A model generated the notes under the pieces. That model was given only the letters and a program-made list of their open reading frames with translations. It ran no database searches and had not been told where the DNA came from. 64,000 bases of DNA from NCBI RefSeq assembly GCF_910592395.1, contig NC_088315.1:4032501-4096500 (forward strand). Direction: 5' to 3'. Shown here piece by piece: positions 12,201-25,274 of the stretch (the first letter of the stretch is position 1; every line of letters starts with the position of its first letter). The position numbers and the translations under genes were made by a program. The stretch comes from Lineus longissimus. Its lineage: Eukaryota; Nemertea; Pilidiophora; Heteronemertea; Lineidae.

Positions 12201-15200
12201 GACATGTTCGGGGTGGTCAGAATGATTAGAAAAACCTTTTCTTCATAAGTACATTACACGGACAGAAAAGAGGCAGCGTAACTCCAAAATAGTACACTTT
12301 TTCGAATACATTTGGTGCTACGGCCGAAAACTGCATGAAAGATCCATATATTCTCTGTAGGAGAGGAGACAAACGCCCCTGCCTCAATTGATCCTGCCCT
12401 CCATGCATATAAAACATAACCCCGAAAATACACCCGATTCTCGAGTCTAAGACATAACCTAATCATGGACTTTTATTCACAGACTGACGGATATGCTGAA
12501 AAATTCGCAAGAGATCGAGATTTTTGCAAAACACACAGTGAAACTGTTAGTTTTTCTTCCTGTTACCAAAAAACTGTATTGTTGGAAGGCAATATCAGTA
12601 AGTACGCAGACTCCTTATGTGACTGTGATGACCAATACGCAAATGGGAAATGCTGAACTGAAAACCCACACATAAAGCAATCACGTATGTAGTATGGATG
12701 TGTGGATGCAAGATAGCACTTGAATAGAAATTTGGTGAGAGGCTAAAAAATTCAAACAAGGTTAATACGCATCTTCTATGAACTCTAAATATATACATCA
12801 ATACATTTATGTAAAATAGTGAATGCTAAGAAAGAAAAAAGCAAAAAGTATTTAAAATACATGTAAGTCGCCAAAACATACAACTGAAAAGCACTCTTTT
12901 TGTCAAAGTTTTGTTTATAAAACTGTAAGCTGCAAAATATTTGTGTCTCTTTATTTTTCTAATTCGCAAAAACTCCGAAAAAACAAAACTTACGATTTTT
13001 ATTTTGGCAGATTACGTAATTTCTTTCAGTTTTTCTAAAATAAAACGTCGGCGGTTCGCGTTTTCATGGTTAAGAAATGTTTACAACTACTGACAATGTA
13101 CTCCTGATGGACAATCTACATGTATAATGAAAAAAAGAGCTTTTCCATTTACGTAATGCGCCGCACTATTGGCACTGTTGTAATCGCCTCGACAGTATCC
13201 GGCATCGCCTGTTTCTGTAAAAGAACCAAATATCTAAGGCATTCGCGAGTTACCTTTTCGAAGAAACATACTAAGTAGAAAAGAATAGGCTGAAAAAAAT
13301 GGATTTGGGGGACATTTTTTAAGCAGTATATGTCTTCTGATCTATTTTTAATCGAAAAAACATGTGAGATACGCTTTTGTCAAAGGTGATACGCACGTAT
13401 GAGACTTAACCTTTACATATCTCGCCAGACGTAACAGAGAATAAGCATGACAGCAAGACTGTTACCATAAAATATCCTATAAATCTGGTCGATCGTTCCG
13501 AAGTAGTACTAAAGACAAAAAAAAAATTTCTACACTCATGTCTTCGCATCACACTTTCAAAAGTAACATTCCTATTTTTCTTATGAGGTAAAATTGACAC
13601 CACGCCACGTTACGTAGTATTGGAAAATATACTGACCAGTAGGTTCAGATATCCTCAGGCGGTTTCTTTTCTCTGTGACACTTACACTATCGCCGGCACC
13701 AAAATGAGGCTTTGTGAGATACGTATGGTGTAATGTAACAATGGTTGATGTAGGCGTATCTTGTTTTTCTGACTGGAAAATGTATCCGTCAAGCAATAGT
13801 TTCTTGGGGCAATATCCATTCTCGCCATAGCTCGATGTGATGTCAGACTGTCATGCCATTCGGTTAGAATTTTCCAATTTGCAGATCAGTCTAAATAAAT
13901 CATATACACCTGTAGAAGGTGTAAAGAAGACCAAATCATATGTGACGCTAAAAAACCTCCTCTTCCTCCTCCGCCTTCTCTTCCTCTGCGCTGTTAATCT
14001 AAAGCGAGTAAAATACGTCTTTCACAGGAATCAGCAAAAAGTAAAGGCCAGCATCGGGCTGGCCACCAACAGAGCATAACTTTAGGGATGTATGATAAAC
14101 GCGTATTCCAAACACGAGTTAGTGGTCACTTCCCCTGGGATTCTAATCTCGGACAGCTTTCCACGAGTAGAAACAAAATACGTTGGCACATCGTAACTAG
14201 ATTGGTCGAGCGAGCCCCGAGGGTGCGGAATTAATTGGTGGTCTTCCTAGGGTTGATCATTATTACCACTGAAACCCCAAATAAGCCCAAAGTTAGTCTG
14301 AAAGGATAACGATTCAATTTATCCGACAAACGAAACCACTAGCAGGCGCCATTATTTATCAATCACTGAAGATTACACTAACATCGTCAGACTCAAAATC
14401 GAGTGTTTGAAATTCTACTCTCGTTGCAATAATTGGCGTTCTAAATTTGACAACTTGACTTGATTGCGTGTTGCTCCTTGTAAAGAAATGGGTTCTCCGC
14501 ATTTCAAACACCACATGCATTACTGGCCTTGTAAATAATGCATATTTGGTGTTACAAAGAATGTGCACTATCGATTGATGCTTTGGATTGCTAATTGTAC
14601 AATGGCGGGAGACTGGTTTGGTGCGTGACTTGCACAAAGATAGCCCCACAGAAAGCAAAATAAAGACTTCTTTTCGCTTTATCCAGCTGGAGTTATGTTT
14701 GCTTCGTTAGATTATAGTTGTGCTTTATTGGTTGTAAGAACATGAAGTGTCTTGAAAGCAGTACTCTGACACTGCAATTAATTCGGCTACGTGCAGAATC
14801 GCTGTACCATTAGATAGAGTCAAAAAGATATCGATTTTTGTAATTTAATTCTTAAGTATTCGATTCTTGGTTCGTTCCACTTCGGGTAACCCACTGCCCT
14901 GAGGAATAGAAATGTCTGGTGATGAAACTACAAAAATAGAAGTACTTTTTTCAAAGTTAATATTTCTTTTGTTAAACTTAGTTGATAATCTTGACGCAAT
15001 CATTAACAAAGATTCCTCTGGCTTGGTGTGGCCTATTGCTCCGAGAGCAAAAATGCTTGATGATAAAGAAACAAACGAAACAAGCACCTAACAAGCACCT
15101 CATTTTCCCCCCCTCAGTAGATAAAGTTTTATCGATTTTGTAACCTAAACTTGAAGAAAAAAATTACCTTATGCTTTAAAAATGCAATTATCCGTAAAAT

Positions 15201-17427
15201 ATTTCAGATGTTACCTCGTAACGAAGGATATACCAAGCATATTTCGTGTAATGAGATAGAAAATTAGCACCATCAAGTTGAATCGTAATCATCGGACTTG
15301 ATATGGCTCTTCCATCTGAATCTAAAGAACCTATTCGTTATAGTCGCAATTATTGTATTGTAAATACAAAGCCAATATTTTTATCATTTTATGAGTTAAA
15401 GTCATGTCAAAGGAGGGATCACTTCTTCCCTTGTCTAAATGAAAGTATTATTTGGCCAATATCGTATTTCGATGAGTAGCTGATCTTCAAGGATCTGCTA
15501 ATGCCGTTCTTTAAAAGTTGCTGAAACTTCGGTGCCCAAGACTTTAAATTTCCTGTCTTGTCCTACTTTAACAGGATAATGAATACTGAATAATAGACTA
15601 TAGAGGAGGATGGATGTATTGAAACAAGAGATCCGAGAAAGTTTGCCATGATCTAAATCGATACAATGCGCAGTGTTATTGAGGTCGAAAAATCAAACAC
15701 TCAGCAACAAAAGGAGAATCCAGTTCCAACAGAATGCCAAAACCAGTCCTTGCCTTGATGAAATTGTAAGCCGCAAAACCATAACGTTGGTAACATTATC
15801 GATGTTTAAACACCTGTACCACTCAGGGTGACTATCAAACGCGCACGAATGGTGATGAACTGTTCTCACCGAAGCAGCAATTAACAGGCCCTCCGGTCAA
15901 AACATGGTTTTTGCATTAATTGTCTTAGATACTCGTTTTCAGCTGGTTGGGTTTTACTTTCAGCCTTTAAGACCTCGCAGGCTTTTGATATACATTATAT
16001 CTTGAAAAGTAATGTCTTGAAGTAAAATTGCACTCGTGCGGAAGTTGGCTGTTACAACATTGGCATTTCGATACATACTTTACTCTGTCGTATTTAAAAA
16101 ACTCGAGACGGCATTATTAGGTGAAACAAATTATCATTAGACCTTATGGCACCCGATATTTTTCCACTGTCAAATATTAGATAAGCCATCACGTATACGT
16201 TGGGTCCAAAGCTCTTTCGTGAGGAGTGAAGGATGTTACTGAAGTATATATGAACATGTACATTATACCATGGTTTGGGTCCTTCATCATCTATCTTCGT
16301 ATTCAGACGAGTTGGACTGTCCACTGTCGAATATCGGGTAAGTCATCATGTGTACGTTGGCCTAGTGTGAGGAAATAATGAGGTCTACGATTTTGGAGAA
16401 AGGTAACTATGTTATTCATGTTATTGGTAAATGTTATAAGGAAAAGGTCGACTAATCATTACACAATGACGCCGGAGAGAAACTTCTGCACCACGACGCC
16501 CCTTTCCTTGCTAGCTGTGCTTGGAGCCCGGATGAGTATGCTATTTCTGTTTCCAGTTACCACTTGTACTCTCACGCCCGGCTAGCCATTATCATTACAT
16601 TGAAGACAGTCCGCGGGGAAAGTGTCCTCAGTAACATGTGATACAGGTGTTCCTTTCTCAGGTAATCTAGCACTATTGAGTGTCCGCCGTGATCCTCAGC
16701 TACTTTAGGTCATGGTTCCATCGGTGGGAATCAACATTGTCGGTGGGCGATAAATTTCCAAATAAATATGTTTTAGGTTTATTAGTACAGCATCTGTTAT
16801 AACCAAATACAAATGATATTGACCCAAACTGCCGAAATTAATTAAATGACGAGCCAATACATATTAGTGGTGGATAGAATAAGTGCACTCATTGGTTTGA
16901 GGATCACCACTTTAACCCCTAATCTTAATTCATCTCATTAATTCATTTTGTCCGTGGGAAGCCTTCCATATTTTCAAGATTTAACTTTGATTACATCAAA
17001 CACCAATTAACAAAAGCTCTGAAGTTGGAATATGTCCACTTTTGGTGATCGAACTGCCAACTGCCGACAGGAATCATCATTTAACTCTTAAACAGTCAGT
17101 TCTGCCTTTCAGTCGCCCGTTCACGCCCTGGCTCTAACCCCGCCGCTGGAATGCTTAAGGTGTCTCCTAAGCAGTATACCCCACCAGGTGGATTGCCGTT
17201 CTTTATAGTTACAGCTTTTGATATATAGACGTCCAGAGTGGTCATCTCATTTCTCTAGCGGGTGACCTCGTTGATCTCGATACTCATGACACAGTCAATG
17301 AACCCCGAGCTCTTCTGTTTGATTATCTTTCCACACATTTGGTCCATTGATGACTAAGCCCTGTCAATAAGAAACAAGTGTCCGACTAATACACTTTATC
17401 TGGTGATTAACAGTGCCCAGGGGGCAT
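6254..17427. other. Long gene-free stretch (3' flank of the neuropeptide gene and intergenic DNA)
   Basis: AT-rich DNA of about 11 kb. The first few hundred bases are presumably neuropeptide 3' UTR. No ORF matches a family I recognise. Short ORFs are scattered on both strands and lack splice or codon support. The one stretch with exon-like borders is on the minus strand at 7382-7510 and is reported separately as a weak candidate. Confidence 0.5.
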
Positions 17428-17684
17428 TGATTGCTAGTGCCAGGGCTCCAAACCAAAGAAGTCGGAGAATGCACCGGACCGCCATCGTGCTGATCTGCCC
17501 AGCTCGCAATGCACTGCTGTCAGTGCAGTGGTGGAGTACAATGGGTCATAGCTCAACAGGAAAAAGCTACAACCTTTTTCAATCCATCACGGTACTGATG
17601 CATTTCGAACGAGGCGGATCAGCACTCTGTCGGCTTGGCGCTTTTTCGGACTTCTTTGGTTTGGAACCATGTCTCTAGCAATCA
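17428..17684. repeat. Long imperfect inverted repeat (foldback), 86-bp arms
   Basis: The left arm 17428-17513 and the right arm 17599-17684 are reverse complements over exactly 86 bases, with 19 mismatches by my hand alignment and no gaps. They are separated by an 85-base loop. The best blocks are TGATTGCTAG at the outer end, TCCAAACCAAAGAAGTC in the middle and AATGCA at the loop end. It could be a MITE-like foldback element, an inverted duplication, or a source of long hairpin RNA. No flanking target-site duplication is obvious. Confidence 0.75.
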
Positions 17685-18389
17685 CTGTCGATTCGAATGC
17701 GTTATGAGTACATTTGGAGGAGAATAAATTAAACCTAATTTCAATGACATCGGATCGCATCTGGCCGGTTTTTTTCCTGGAGCGACTAAATGTTTGAGTG
17801 GGCTATCTTTAAGACTTCTTCGTAAATCAAAACGAAATGGGTTGATTTGCCTAATTGTACATCCCAAGTAAATGATAGCATCAAACATCGGAACCGGCAG
17901 GTGGTCCTTAAAATTCCTATGGAAAACCATTAAAAAGTTTATCCATACACATAGCCAGCCATTCTACCATAGGCGAAGCATAGAAATACATGCTTTCTTT
18001 CATAGCATGAATTTAAGAGTCCATTATTTGGGGCTGAACTCCCCGTAACGAGCCCCCTTGGGTTTTGACAGTGGGCTCTGTTCAAGCCATTCGAGAAGGC
18101 TATAGGCCGCAAACGACACAACATCAGAGCGGACAACTCCAACTTCTATCATCGGTTAGTTATTACTCAACTATTCTGGATTTACTAGTATCATCTATAG
18201 ATTTAAAGTAAAATGGATTTACCTCGAGGATTCTTTTAACCCAGGTTTGTACATATTTTTTGGTATGTTTAATGAAATGTTGGGAATGACAGACACTGTT
18301 GGCCAACCGCTGTTTCCTATGTCGGTAAGACAAATTTCATACAAACAATATAGTAAAATAGAGTTTGCCTTCCCAACTGACTGCATGCA

Positions 18390-18760
18390 GGAAGGGAACA
18401 TGTATGGAGAAGCGGCATGTCATCTTGTACCAATAACGCAAAATATTGAGAGCAGATCGTTTACAACACAATTTATGAAGCACTGCGAGAGGAAACTGGA
18501 GACCGCAGAGGAAACCGACGCTGTCAAAGAGAGTCGCCCGCTCTATCACATAAAGAGGAGCCCCGATTAGGTGTCGAACCCACGACCTCATAGGAGACAA
18601 GTCTTGTGTTTATTTCAAACATCGGTATTGCACTACTCTTCTTAAATAGAAGCAGACTGTCCAATGGTAATTGGAAGGGAACGTGCATGGAGAAGGGAGA
18701 TGCCTATTTTACTAATAGCGTAACAAATCGAAAGCGGACATACATGTAACAACATGTTTA
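18390..18760. repeat. Imperfect direct repeat of about 90 bp interrupted by an insertion
   Basis: About 18390-18480 and 18676-18760 are diverged copies of the same sequence (shared GGAAGGGAAC, ATGGAGAAG, then an AATA.CG block). The 150-200 bp between them contains the tRNA-like promoter box described separately. This looks like a tandem duplication later opened by an insertion, or two copies of a longer repeat family. Confidence 0.4.
18481..18650 (-). mobile_element. Possible tRNA-derived SINE fragment
   Basis: On the minus strand the sequence GGTTCGACACC (complement of 18570-18580) matches the RNA polymerase III B box GGTTCGANNCC. It sits in the context GAGGTCGTGGGTTCGACACC, typical of tRNA-like SINE heads. 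An A-box-like TAGTGCAATA lies about 55 bases upstream, longer than the roughly 44-base tRNA spacing. No intact cloverleaf is apparent, so a functional tRNA gene is unlikely. The ends are approximate. Confidence 0.35.
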
Positions 18761-21700
18761 GTCAAATCATTGGTGTCTGCATGGTGACTGCTTCGATGTG
18801 GGCAATTTAATACACGTTTCATTTTGGATGAAATTTTATCAATACACGTTGGCCAACGCGATATATTCGAAGCATCGTACATGTATCATAGCGAGATGAA
18901 TATCATATGAGTGTAAAGTAGTACATGTATATGTGTACGTTATCACTACCCCTTTAGTCGCTGGATCACAGTGTTACAATGAAAATTTCGCTCTGCCTAA
19001 GGTTACGGTATGAATAATGCTAAAATTCTTATCCAAATATTTTCATAAAAAATGAATCAAGATCCACCTTACACAATTGTGCCTATAGATTTAGAAAATC
19101 GTCTTATGATAAATATTTGACATTTTTATATGGATAATCGCTTGGCAAATACTCGAAGATCTTCGTGTCCCAGGAAAATGGTCTAGTATTGGGAGGTAGT
19201 AAAATGCAAAAAAATATATATCCAACTCGTATTATACACGATTTACATAATGTCAAATAATATTTTGGATATCTGACAAAATATTAATCATATAAAATGC
19301 TCAGAATATAGCATATTTCATACTTCATATTTCAAGTTTCTTGAGTAAGGTGAACAGTAAATTTAGCAAGGCCTAGCATAAATCATAATGTACGCTTAAA
19401 ATTTCACGGAAAATCTTGGAATTGATCAATACAAAAACAGTTTATATTTGGCAATGAACATATCAAGATTGAAATTGTAATATTTTCATAATATTTCACT
19501 CGAAACAATCATTTCTGCATGTTATCTTTAAAACAACATACATGTACTTGGAACACATGCCATGTTATGAGCAAGAAATATCCAAAGAGTTGTTTATACA
19601 TTTACGTTATACGAAATTTACAATGGCCTTATACGAAATTTATCTCCTCTTACAAGTCTTAATGGAATGAATATCGTATTGAATTCATAATTTCATCTTA
19701 CAGTGAATCTGTTCAATGCGACTCTCACCAGTGCCGGAAGGTACGCATTAACCAGTAAGCAATTAATGTCAGCAAATTACACATTTCGTCCTTAACAAAT
19801 CAGAAAAAGGTCCAGGAGGTCAATCTGGTATCAATACAAAACAATGATTCACTATGACATTTAGAATCTTGATTTAACCAGGGAAATACCTAGTCCGTAA
19901 ATGATATGTAGAATATACATGAAGAATACATAATCTTAGCTTGCAACGACCCCAGGAAGAAATATTCGCCCATTTAAGGCTCTTAAAAGCGCAAATCCGA
20001 AATCGTTTCGGACCAACCACGTGGAATCCTGCAGCGCACATTCGTGTCCTGTCATCAGGCTAAGTATCCACAAAGGAATTCGATATCTCCTGCAGTGATT
20101 AGGAGAAATTGTACAAATCCATTCTTCAAATTCTTTATAAGAACTTTGTAAATGCTTTGGACATTAATATTTTCCGCCAGGCTTGGTAGATTTCGCTTCG
20201 TTGCATTTCAGAATACCAATACTGCATGGATTCTTCTTTGCAGAGAGAGCGGTATGAAATATGATAATTCACCCATGTAGCGCTGATTGCACCCTGGACG
20301 AAGGTCGAACTGAAACCCCATGTCGAGTATAATGGCGTCGTATTGGACATCACACTCAAATGACAAGGAGATAAGGTCTAGTAGGTCAGCATATCGTCTG
20401 AAGATTAAGTCCCATTGACAGACGAAAGATTGTCGCTGGCTGAACAAGGCGACAAGCTACGTCTTCCTCTTTTTTTTCTTCTCCTCCTTCTTCAGTGTCC
20501 TCAACAAACGAGTTTGTAAGAGCAACACCCCAGGTTTCCCCCAAATTAGTCAGATGCTTCCCTCTCCGGCGTTCTATTTTTCCTTCTAAAATGTACGCTC
20601 ATGTCATATCATTCCAGTTTACAGCTCTCACTCACCGTGGCAATTCCTTCAGCACCGGAAATTTAGAGGAAGAAAATTTCAACTTTTGTCGACATTCTGA
20701 TAAACCTAACGCAATAGCTTAAAATCAGATCACTCGACTTGCTATTCTTGGAGAGAGGCCCTGGCTTTTTCAATTTTCGTTACAGAAGTTGTGGTGAACC
20801 ATAAAATAAAATCAGGGGATAGGCCATTAAAAGCACAATCACAAATCCCTTAGCAAAATGTCAATAAGTACGTTGGCTCATATATTGATTTAGCGTAGGC
20901 CTTTTATGCACCTGTATGGCCGAAATGTATATTAAGGAAGCCATAACTTTCTTATTTGGCTTTGTGAAGAAATTTAATGACTGTGATGACTGTTCAGTCA
21001 ATGCATATCTAAGACGACTGGTGTGAGTGATTACTAATATCACTGGCATAATGTGGTTAATGTCATAGTCCAGCTAGAAAATCATTGATGACTGCGAAAT
21101 CTGTTCAGCTCTATTTTCTTATGAGAGTCTTTTCGGTCTAGTACTTTTATCCTGCTCAGATGGTCGACGATGTTGTTGATCCCATGATAGTCCCAGAAGG
21201 AAGTGATTTTCACTTCAAGTTGTCAATGTTTCCTGTTTCCTGCAAAATCTGTTCTCTACTTTATACTCGTACCTGAAAATGAAGATGGAACCACAGGGCT
21301 AATCTTTGTTCAAGAAATGAATTTGGTAGCATCGCGAGAGGAAAGCATGCCTATCGTTGGCGGAGAGGACAGAAAGTACTGACTTTCACATTATGCCCGT
21401 CACAAGCCCCGGCCCCCACCCTTCTGATATTGAATGCCAACGGGCATAATCACACGGGTATAGAACTACCTAAATGTATGTATTGCTATTTGCTCAATAT
21501 CATCATGTTATCTCGTCAATGAATCCCTTTCCGTGACATGGCCTACTTCCTTGGACAAATCCTCTTTGTCCGAATGCATTCAGAAAAGGCTGGCCCTTTT
21601 GAATGTTAAGTACAATGTACTAGGCTTATTGAATACGATATTTGATTAAGTATGCCAATGTAGATCTGCATATCATTCGTCAGGGCACCAAAGCTTTTGA

Positions 21701-24700
21701 TCTCATTCTTGTCAATTTTGTCCAATCGCATGGGGTAGAATGGTGCAAACAAACATGACGGTGATCAAAGCAAAAGATCCATTCAGCAGACTATTGTCAC
21801 GATACTCGATAAAAAATGGGACACGTTGGTCTTCCTCACATCAGAATTAATCGATTTGACCTTTTCGTGTGAGAATCGATATCATATGATAGGACGGATG
21901 AGAAGCTTACATAATGACGATGCGTGCAGCAGCATGACAACTTGAGGGAGGAGGGCCAGTGCCAGCACTGCCCTTATTCATTTACATCAACCAACCAACC
22001 AACGTACTTGCTGGTGCACCCGGACAGTCCATCAAGCTTAATATCCAAGCATCATCTTATGATGTTGAAATTGTTGGATTCCCTGTGGCCTTGACCACAC
22101 GAGTGCTTTGAGGTTGTTGGGAAAAGTCCTATTCGTTGATTAAGCGTGCGTCTCTCCTTAACAAGACCAGTTGGAGGGCCTCTTCGAGAAATAATACGTA
22201 ACGCTTTTAGGCCTAAAAGAAAATAAAACCTTAAGAAACTTAAGATCTCTGTGTCCGTTATTCAGGTCTGGGACTTATTTTTTTAAACAATGCAGATAAT
22301 GATATCTTCCACAAAAGTGGGAAAGCTACCTATCGACCAATGTGGATCCCGTTTTTACAGGGTTTTTGCTGGCACCTTTCCATTTCCTTTAGCTTTTTAT
22401 TGATTTCCAAACTTGATCTTGGCAAAAATAACCTAATATCACGGGTGAATAACAGTTACTTTTAAGTAGGTCACTTTTGGTTCTTTTGCCACAAGAGATT
22501 GATATAATACTAGTAACCAAGTGTGAAAGAAGCATTTTTCGTATTCATTGAGCAGGCATAACAATTTAATGGCGTATGACTTTTGATTCCTTTCATCAGA
22601 CATAGTAACCAAAATCCACCAATACAAGTGTTAGTAGAGCACAATGTTATCCATCCCTTGAAGCATTAGGTAAACGACTAAAACTTAACTTTCTCTAATA
22701 GATAACCTACTCAATATATAGACTTCGTGACATACGCGCATGCATTGGACACGTAAACGAAAAAAATAAATCATATGCAACCAAGGGTCCTTGATCGGCC
22801 TTGACAAATATGCCATCACCCTGGTTTAACTGTTGTTATACACTTACAGATAAACACGTTAGGAAGTTTCCAAACAAATAAAGCAGATTCAAATAGATTA
22901 ACTTGGAACCCGATTATTTCTAACCGTTTACTGTATGTTGTACTAAAACTTATATTATATATACAGTTTCTTGATCCTTTAAAATCTATTATTGCTTTTG
23001 TACAACGATACAATTAATTCTCCCATATCAAGTAGGCTCTCCATGCTCACTTGCAACTTCGTCCAATCTTGATATATATCTTCAATGGCTATTGCTGAGT
23101 TCCTAGCTGACACAGCTAATCTCTAAAAATGTTTTAAAAAGCCTTCGAATATGCAAATTATGAGCTGCAAATAGTTGAGTTCTGTTACGGAAGGCCATCC
23201 CCAATGCTTTGAAAACTAATCCTTGTTGCAATCATGTCCAAAGATATTGATATCTTGACACTGTGCATCGTCACCCTCCTACAGTAATTGCTAACTCAGT
23301 TGGTGGGGGAAATTCCTCTTTAGAGACTTGATCTCTTGAAGGTTCATTGGCAAGATTGCCCACAAGTCCGATAAGTAACCAAATCCGGACTATTCGTATT
23401 TTCAAATAACAACTCATTCGTGTCTAAAGATAGAAAAAGCACACTTAAATTTCCCACGACGTATATATGAAAACAGATTAGCTTTTGCATTCAGATGTTC
23501 GTAAGCAGACGGTATGTCTTAACGAAAACATCTTTGTTATTTGTGGTTGTTTGGGACATGTCCAGGCCAGGGGTCTGAACTTTCTGTAGATTCCTACAGG
23601 GTCCTTCACTGACGTTCAAAACGCAATACATATACAGACAGGGGCATAGACATGGCAATCGTTGCCTGCTTGGAAGGTTTGAATGTTTCCGCTCACAACC
23701 TAGATACTAGTATCTTGGCTTTCACGAAAAGAAATCCGTGGCAAAAATGTGACCAGACTAGTCGTACGCATTCCGCAACACTCGTGGAAACCAAATCTAT
23801 ATTCCTCCTTTTCCATACCGTCTTATCCAGCCAGGTACCACGCGCCTCCCTGTGAGATCTCGTGATATTTGGGTGTATTTTTTTCGGCCGAAACTGGTTC
23901 AACTTCATGGCGTTACGGCCAGGGCCCATTTCTTCCAACCAACCTAGATACTAGTATCTTCTTTCAACATCATGCCCTCAACAACTTGCCCGAATAGGAA
24001 AACGCAACTCGCGTTTCATTAACCAATTACGCTCTGTTGCTGTGTTCTTGCGAATGAAATGGTCTTAAAGAAAGCAGTCATGAAAACTACCCCTCTGGAG
24101 TTAACAAGGCATACAACTGATATAGGAAAAAAAACACTGTTTTACAGGAACTTTGCATAGTTTTTGCCTTATTCTCTACATACACAATTATTTACTTTTA
24201 TTGTACGATTACTACACACGATTACTACAAACAATTTGGTTGGCATAGCTTGCTTTGACCGGTTCAACAATAAGACCCATAGTGTAGGGCCTCTTACCTT
24301 AAAGTTTCGGTATTATGTGTTTTGCCAACTTAAAAATGGCCTTCGACGCATAACCAGATTGGATGGACATTCCGCAAAGCGTGTGAATAAGAAGCATATT
24401 GACGTTCTGATAATGGTTGCACGTCCGAAGGCATGAAAAGTACCTGTGATGACCCCCCTCCCCCCCCGTAAACAAGCGGTTTTTGTTACATGCGATCATC
24501 TTCGCAGGACGCAGTGATTAAAATCGCTACTTTGCTGGACGCGATGGGCAAATGATCGAGTTTTGTTGCTGCGACACGCAACGGAACTTCGGCAAAGTGA
24601 CAATTGTATCGTCACATGTAGTTGGAAGTGCCACATGTAGGTTAAATTGTAATCACTCGTCATGTTGTCATGACCTCGTCTTAGGCCGCTGCGACTAAAA

Positions 24701-25265
24701 TCGCTCATTTGCTTCGTTGGTTGACTGCAGGAGCAAGATGGGCAGTAGCTCGATCAATCCAGTTCGTCTGAGATGTTCCTCTTCTTTTTCATATGGGAAC
24801 CACTACAACTGCAGAACTATTTCTCTTCGGGGTCTGTCATAGGCCTTGGCCCCAAACCGTAGCTCCTTTGCAAGTAGCAGGGCACATATACCATTAATTT
24901 GTATTGACACAATGAATATAGGATTGAATTAGCCAAGGTAGCCTCTGCACATTGAAAGGTTGACCTTCTGAACTTCTTCAAACATAAATTTGTGCAGGCC
25001 AATATGAATGGAAAGTAGTATTGCTTTTGCTTTGAACATCGGTAGTTTGAGGTAAAAAAAAGTCCAATTTCTGGGTTTGTTTTTTGCAGTAATGAAAGAG
25101 CTGACTTTTAAAATCGCGCTTGGATGAACAGCGAGTACCTACATGGAAACAACATAAGGGTCACCACACCAGGTCCGGGTGCCGTACCAATGATTACTAT
25201 TTTTCGGTTAAGTATTTTCGATCAGTGCAATGTTTTAATACTTTCGATTGTTTTTTTCTTTACAG
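18761..25265. other. Gene-free stretch upstream of the myristoylated-protein gene
   Basis: No supported coding exon. It contains the duplicated palindromic 20-mer at 23697 and 23941, C-rich low complexity near 24450, and two loosely related segments near 24511 and 24682 (shared TAAAATCGCT and GATGGGCA strings). The end, just before 25266, is probably a 5' UTR intron: a long T-rich tract and ttacag precede the exon with the start codon. Confidence 0.45.
23697..23960. repeat. Duplicated 20-mer containing a 14-bp perfect palindrome, 244 bp apart
   Basis: The same 20 bases (AACC, then TAGATACTAGTATCTT) occur at 23697-23716 and 23941-23960 in the same orientation. Each contains the palindrome AGATACTAGTATCT. 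The enclosed 224 bp has no ORF of interest. Identical ends around a short segment could be the termini of a small non-autonomous element or a chance duplication. Confidence 0.5.
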
Positions 25266-25274
25266 ATCGAAAAA

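Noticed and set aside
12465-12656. 63-residue open frame with five cysteines
   Set aside because: No signal peptide, no recognisable cysteine framework and no neighbouring exon. Chance is the simpler explanation.
18570-18580. Functional tRNA gene on the minus strand
   Set aside because: Only the B box is convincing. The A box spacing is too long and no acceptor stem or anticodon arm can be drawn.
25248-25274. Upstream in-frame ATG for the myristoylated protein (MFFSLQIEK)
   Set aside because: It lies in the pyrimidine tract and acceptor of the preceding intron. Starting at 25275 exposes a good myristoylation signal.
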